64,000 bases of DNA from Porticoccaceae bacterium (GTDB taxonomy: Bacteria > Pseudomonadota > Gammaproteobacteria > Pseudomonadales > Porticoccaceae), in the NCBI GenBank assembly GCA_021773435.1, contig JAJFKC010000010.1, forward strand, positions 1 through 64,000, written 5' to 3'. Positions 63,593 to 64,000 of the stretch are shown one piece after another (within the stretch, counting starts at the first letter, position 1; every line of letters starts with the position of its first letter). A program made the position numbers and the translations under genes. A model generated the notes under the pieces. The model did not search any database. It was not told the DNA's origin and saw only the letters and a program-made list of their open reading frames with translations.

Positions 63593-64000
63593 CATATTAA
63601 ACTTGTGCGTGGTCGTGGTCGCAGCGCTGCTATCAATGGTTAGCTGTACACCTTCAGATCAATCAGAATCGATTCTGATTGATGGACCGGTAGCATTGGC
63701 AGACTGGCACGGCAAAGTGGTGTTTATAAATTACTGGGCGGAATGGTGTCATCCCTGCCGAACAGAAATTCCGGAGCTAAACGCCTTTGCCGAGCAAAAT
63801 ATTGAAAACGTCAAAGTGTTGTCTGTGAATTTTGACGGTGTTAGTGGTGAGGCTTTGTCCGATCAGGTCGCCGCCCTGGGAATAACGTTTGACACTTTGC
63901 TTGAAGATCCGCGCGAGCTATTGGCTGCCCCGCCCAGTGTCGCGTTGCCTGAAACTTTGGTGGTAAATCGAGACGGCAAGTTACATCTGGTTCTGCTTGG
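63561..64000 (+). CDS. TlpA-like thioredoxin lipoprotein (3' end outside the window)
   Basis: At least 146 residues, cut by the window end. Start ATG 63561 has CAGGAG seven bases upstream and overlaps the yihY-like gene. An N-terminal signal ends in MVSC, a good lipobox with Cys26 or nearby. A thioredoxin domain follows with the active site WAEWCHPCRTEIPEL; the WCxxC is WCHPC rather than WCGPC. It likely acts in periplasmic thiol reduction. From memory a thioredoxin gene follows yihY in Pseudomonas too. Confidence 0.85.
   Translation, partial: MSRPTLIQKSSILNLCVVVVAALLSMVSCTPSDQSESILIDGPVALADWHGKVVFINYWAEWCHPCRTEIPELNAFAEQNIENVKVLSVNFDGVSGEALSDQVAALGITFDTLLEDPRELLAAPPSVALPETLVVNRDGKLHLVLL

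Overview
The window looks like chromosomal DNA of a marine-type gammaproteobacterium. The core genes are of gammaproteobacterial type: the six-gene Rnf/Rsx complex next to metG, apbC/mrp and dcd, then purM, a DUF2066 gene, hda, a DUF2069 gene, an arsC-like gene, a yihY-like gene and a thioredoxin. From memory, these two orders resemble those in Pseudomonas. The accessory half (many acyl-CoA dehydrogenases, CoA transferases and Baeyer-Villiger monooxygenases, plus a 'MNWDAIGAI' type small protein) fits oligotrophic marine lineages such as Cellvibrionales/Spongiibacteraceae. That placement is an inference. No tRNA, rRNA, CRISPR array or insertion sequence was seen.

Layout. 0.5-4 kb: four minus-strand genes (lipoprotein, DOPA 4,5-dioxygenase family, DUF1993, ketopantoate-reductase family). 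4.3-17.8 kb: a plus-strand catabolic block with an HMG-CoA-synthase-like/DUF35 fusion, an SCP-x-like thiolase, a long acyl-CoA dehydrogenase, an SDR, a CoA transferase, an esterase, an aldehyde dehydrogenase and three more acyl-CoA dehydrogenases, closed by a clear terminator. 18-28 kb: three full-length paralogous Baeyer-Villiger monooxygenases with a GST, two hydrolases and a cupin among them, and the broken N-terminus of a fourth monooxygenase. 28-30.6 kb: an AT-rich patch with a NeuD-type acetyltransferase, a FemAB/GNAT-like protein and a truncated small gene, probably transferred DNA. 30.6-44.6 kb: hydroxyisobutyrate-dehydrogenase-like, CoA transferase and aldo/keto reductase genes, a START-domain/dihaem cytochrome pair, a DsbA-like isomerase, an RND efflux pair, a YrbL-like protein, a D-aminoacylase-type amidohydrolase and an unusual SDR. 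44.6-64 kb: housekeeping genes, ending inside a TlpA-like thioredoxin lipoprotein.

How the genes may work together. Monooxygenases could turn a (cyclic) ketone into an ester or lactone and hydrolases could open it. Aldehyde dehydrogenase, CoA transferases, acyl-CoA dehydrogenases, SDR and thiolase would then carry the acid through beta-oxidation-like steps. Two adjacent dehydrogenases look like the alpha2beta2 type known from steroid side-chain catabolism. The thiolase beside a synthase-like/DUF35 fusion recalls both the archaeal thiolase-DUF35-HMGCS complex and the bacterial DUF35-aldolase pairs of steroid degradation. The substrate cannot be read from the sequence.

The least ordinary signals are: the HMGCS-DUF35 fusion without the expected nucleophilic cysteine; the monooxygenase array with its relic; and a recurring pattern of two- to three-copy tandem repeats with 14-16 bp units in many unrelated intergenic spacers.
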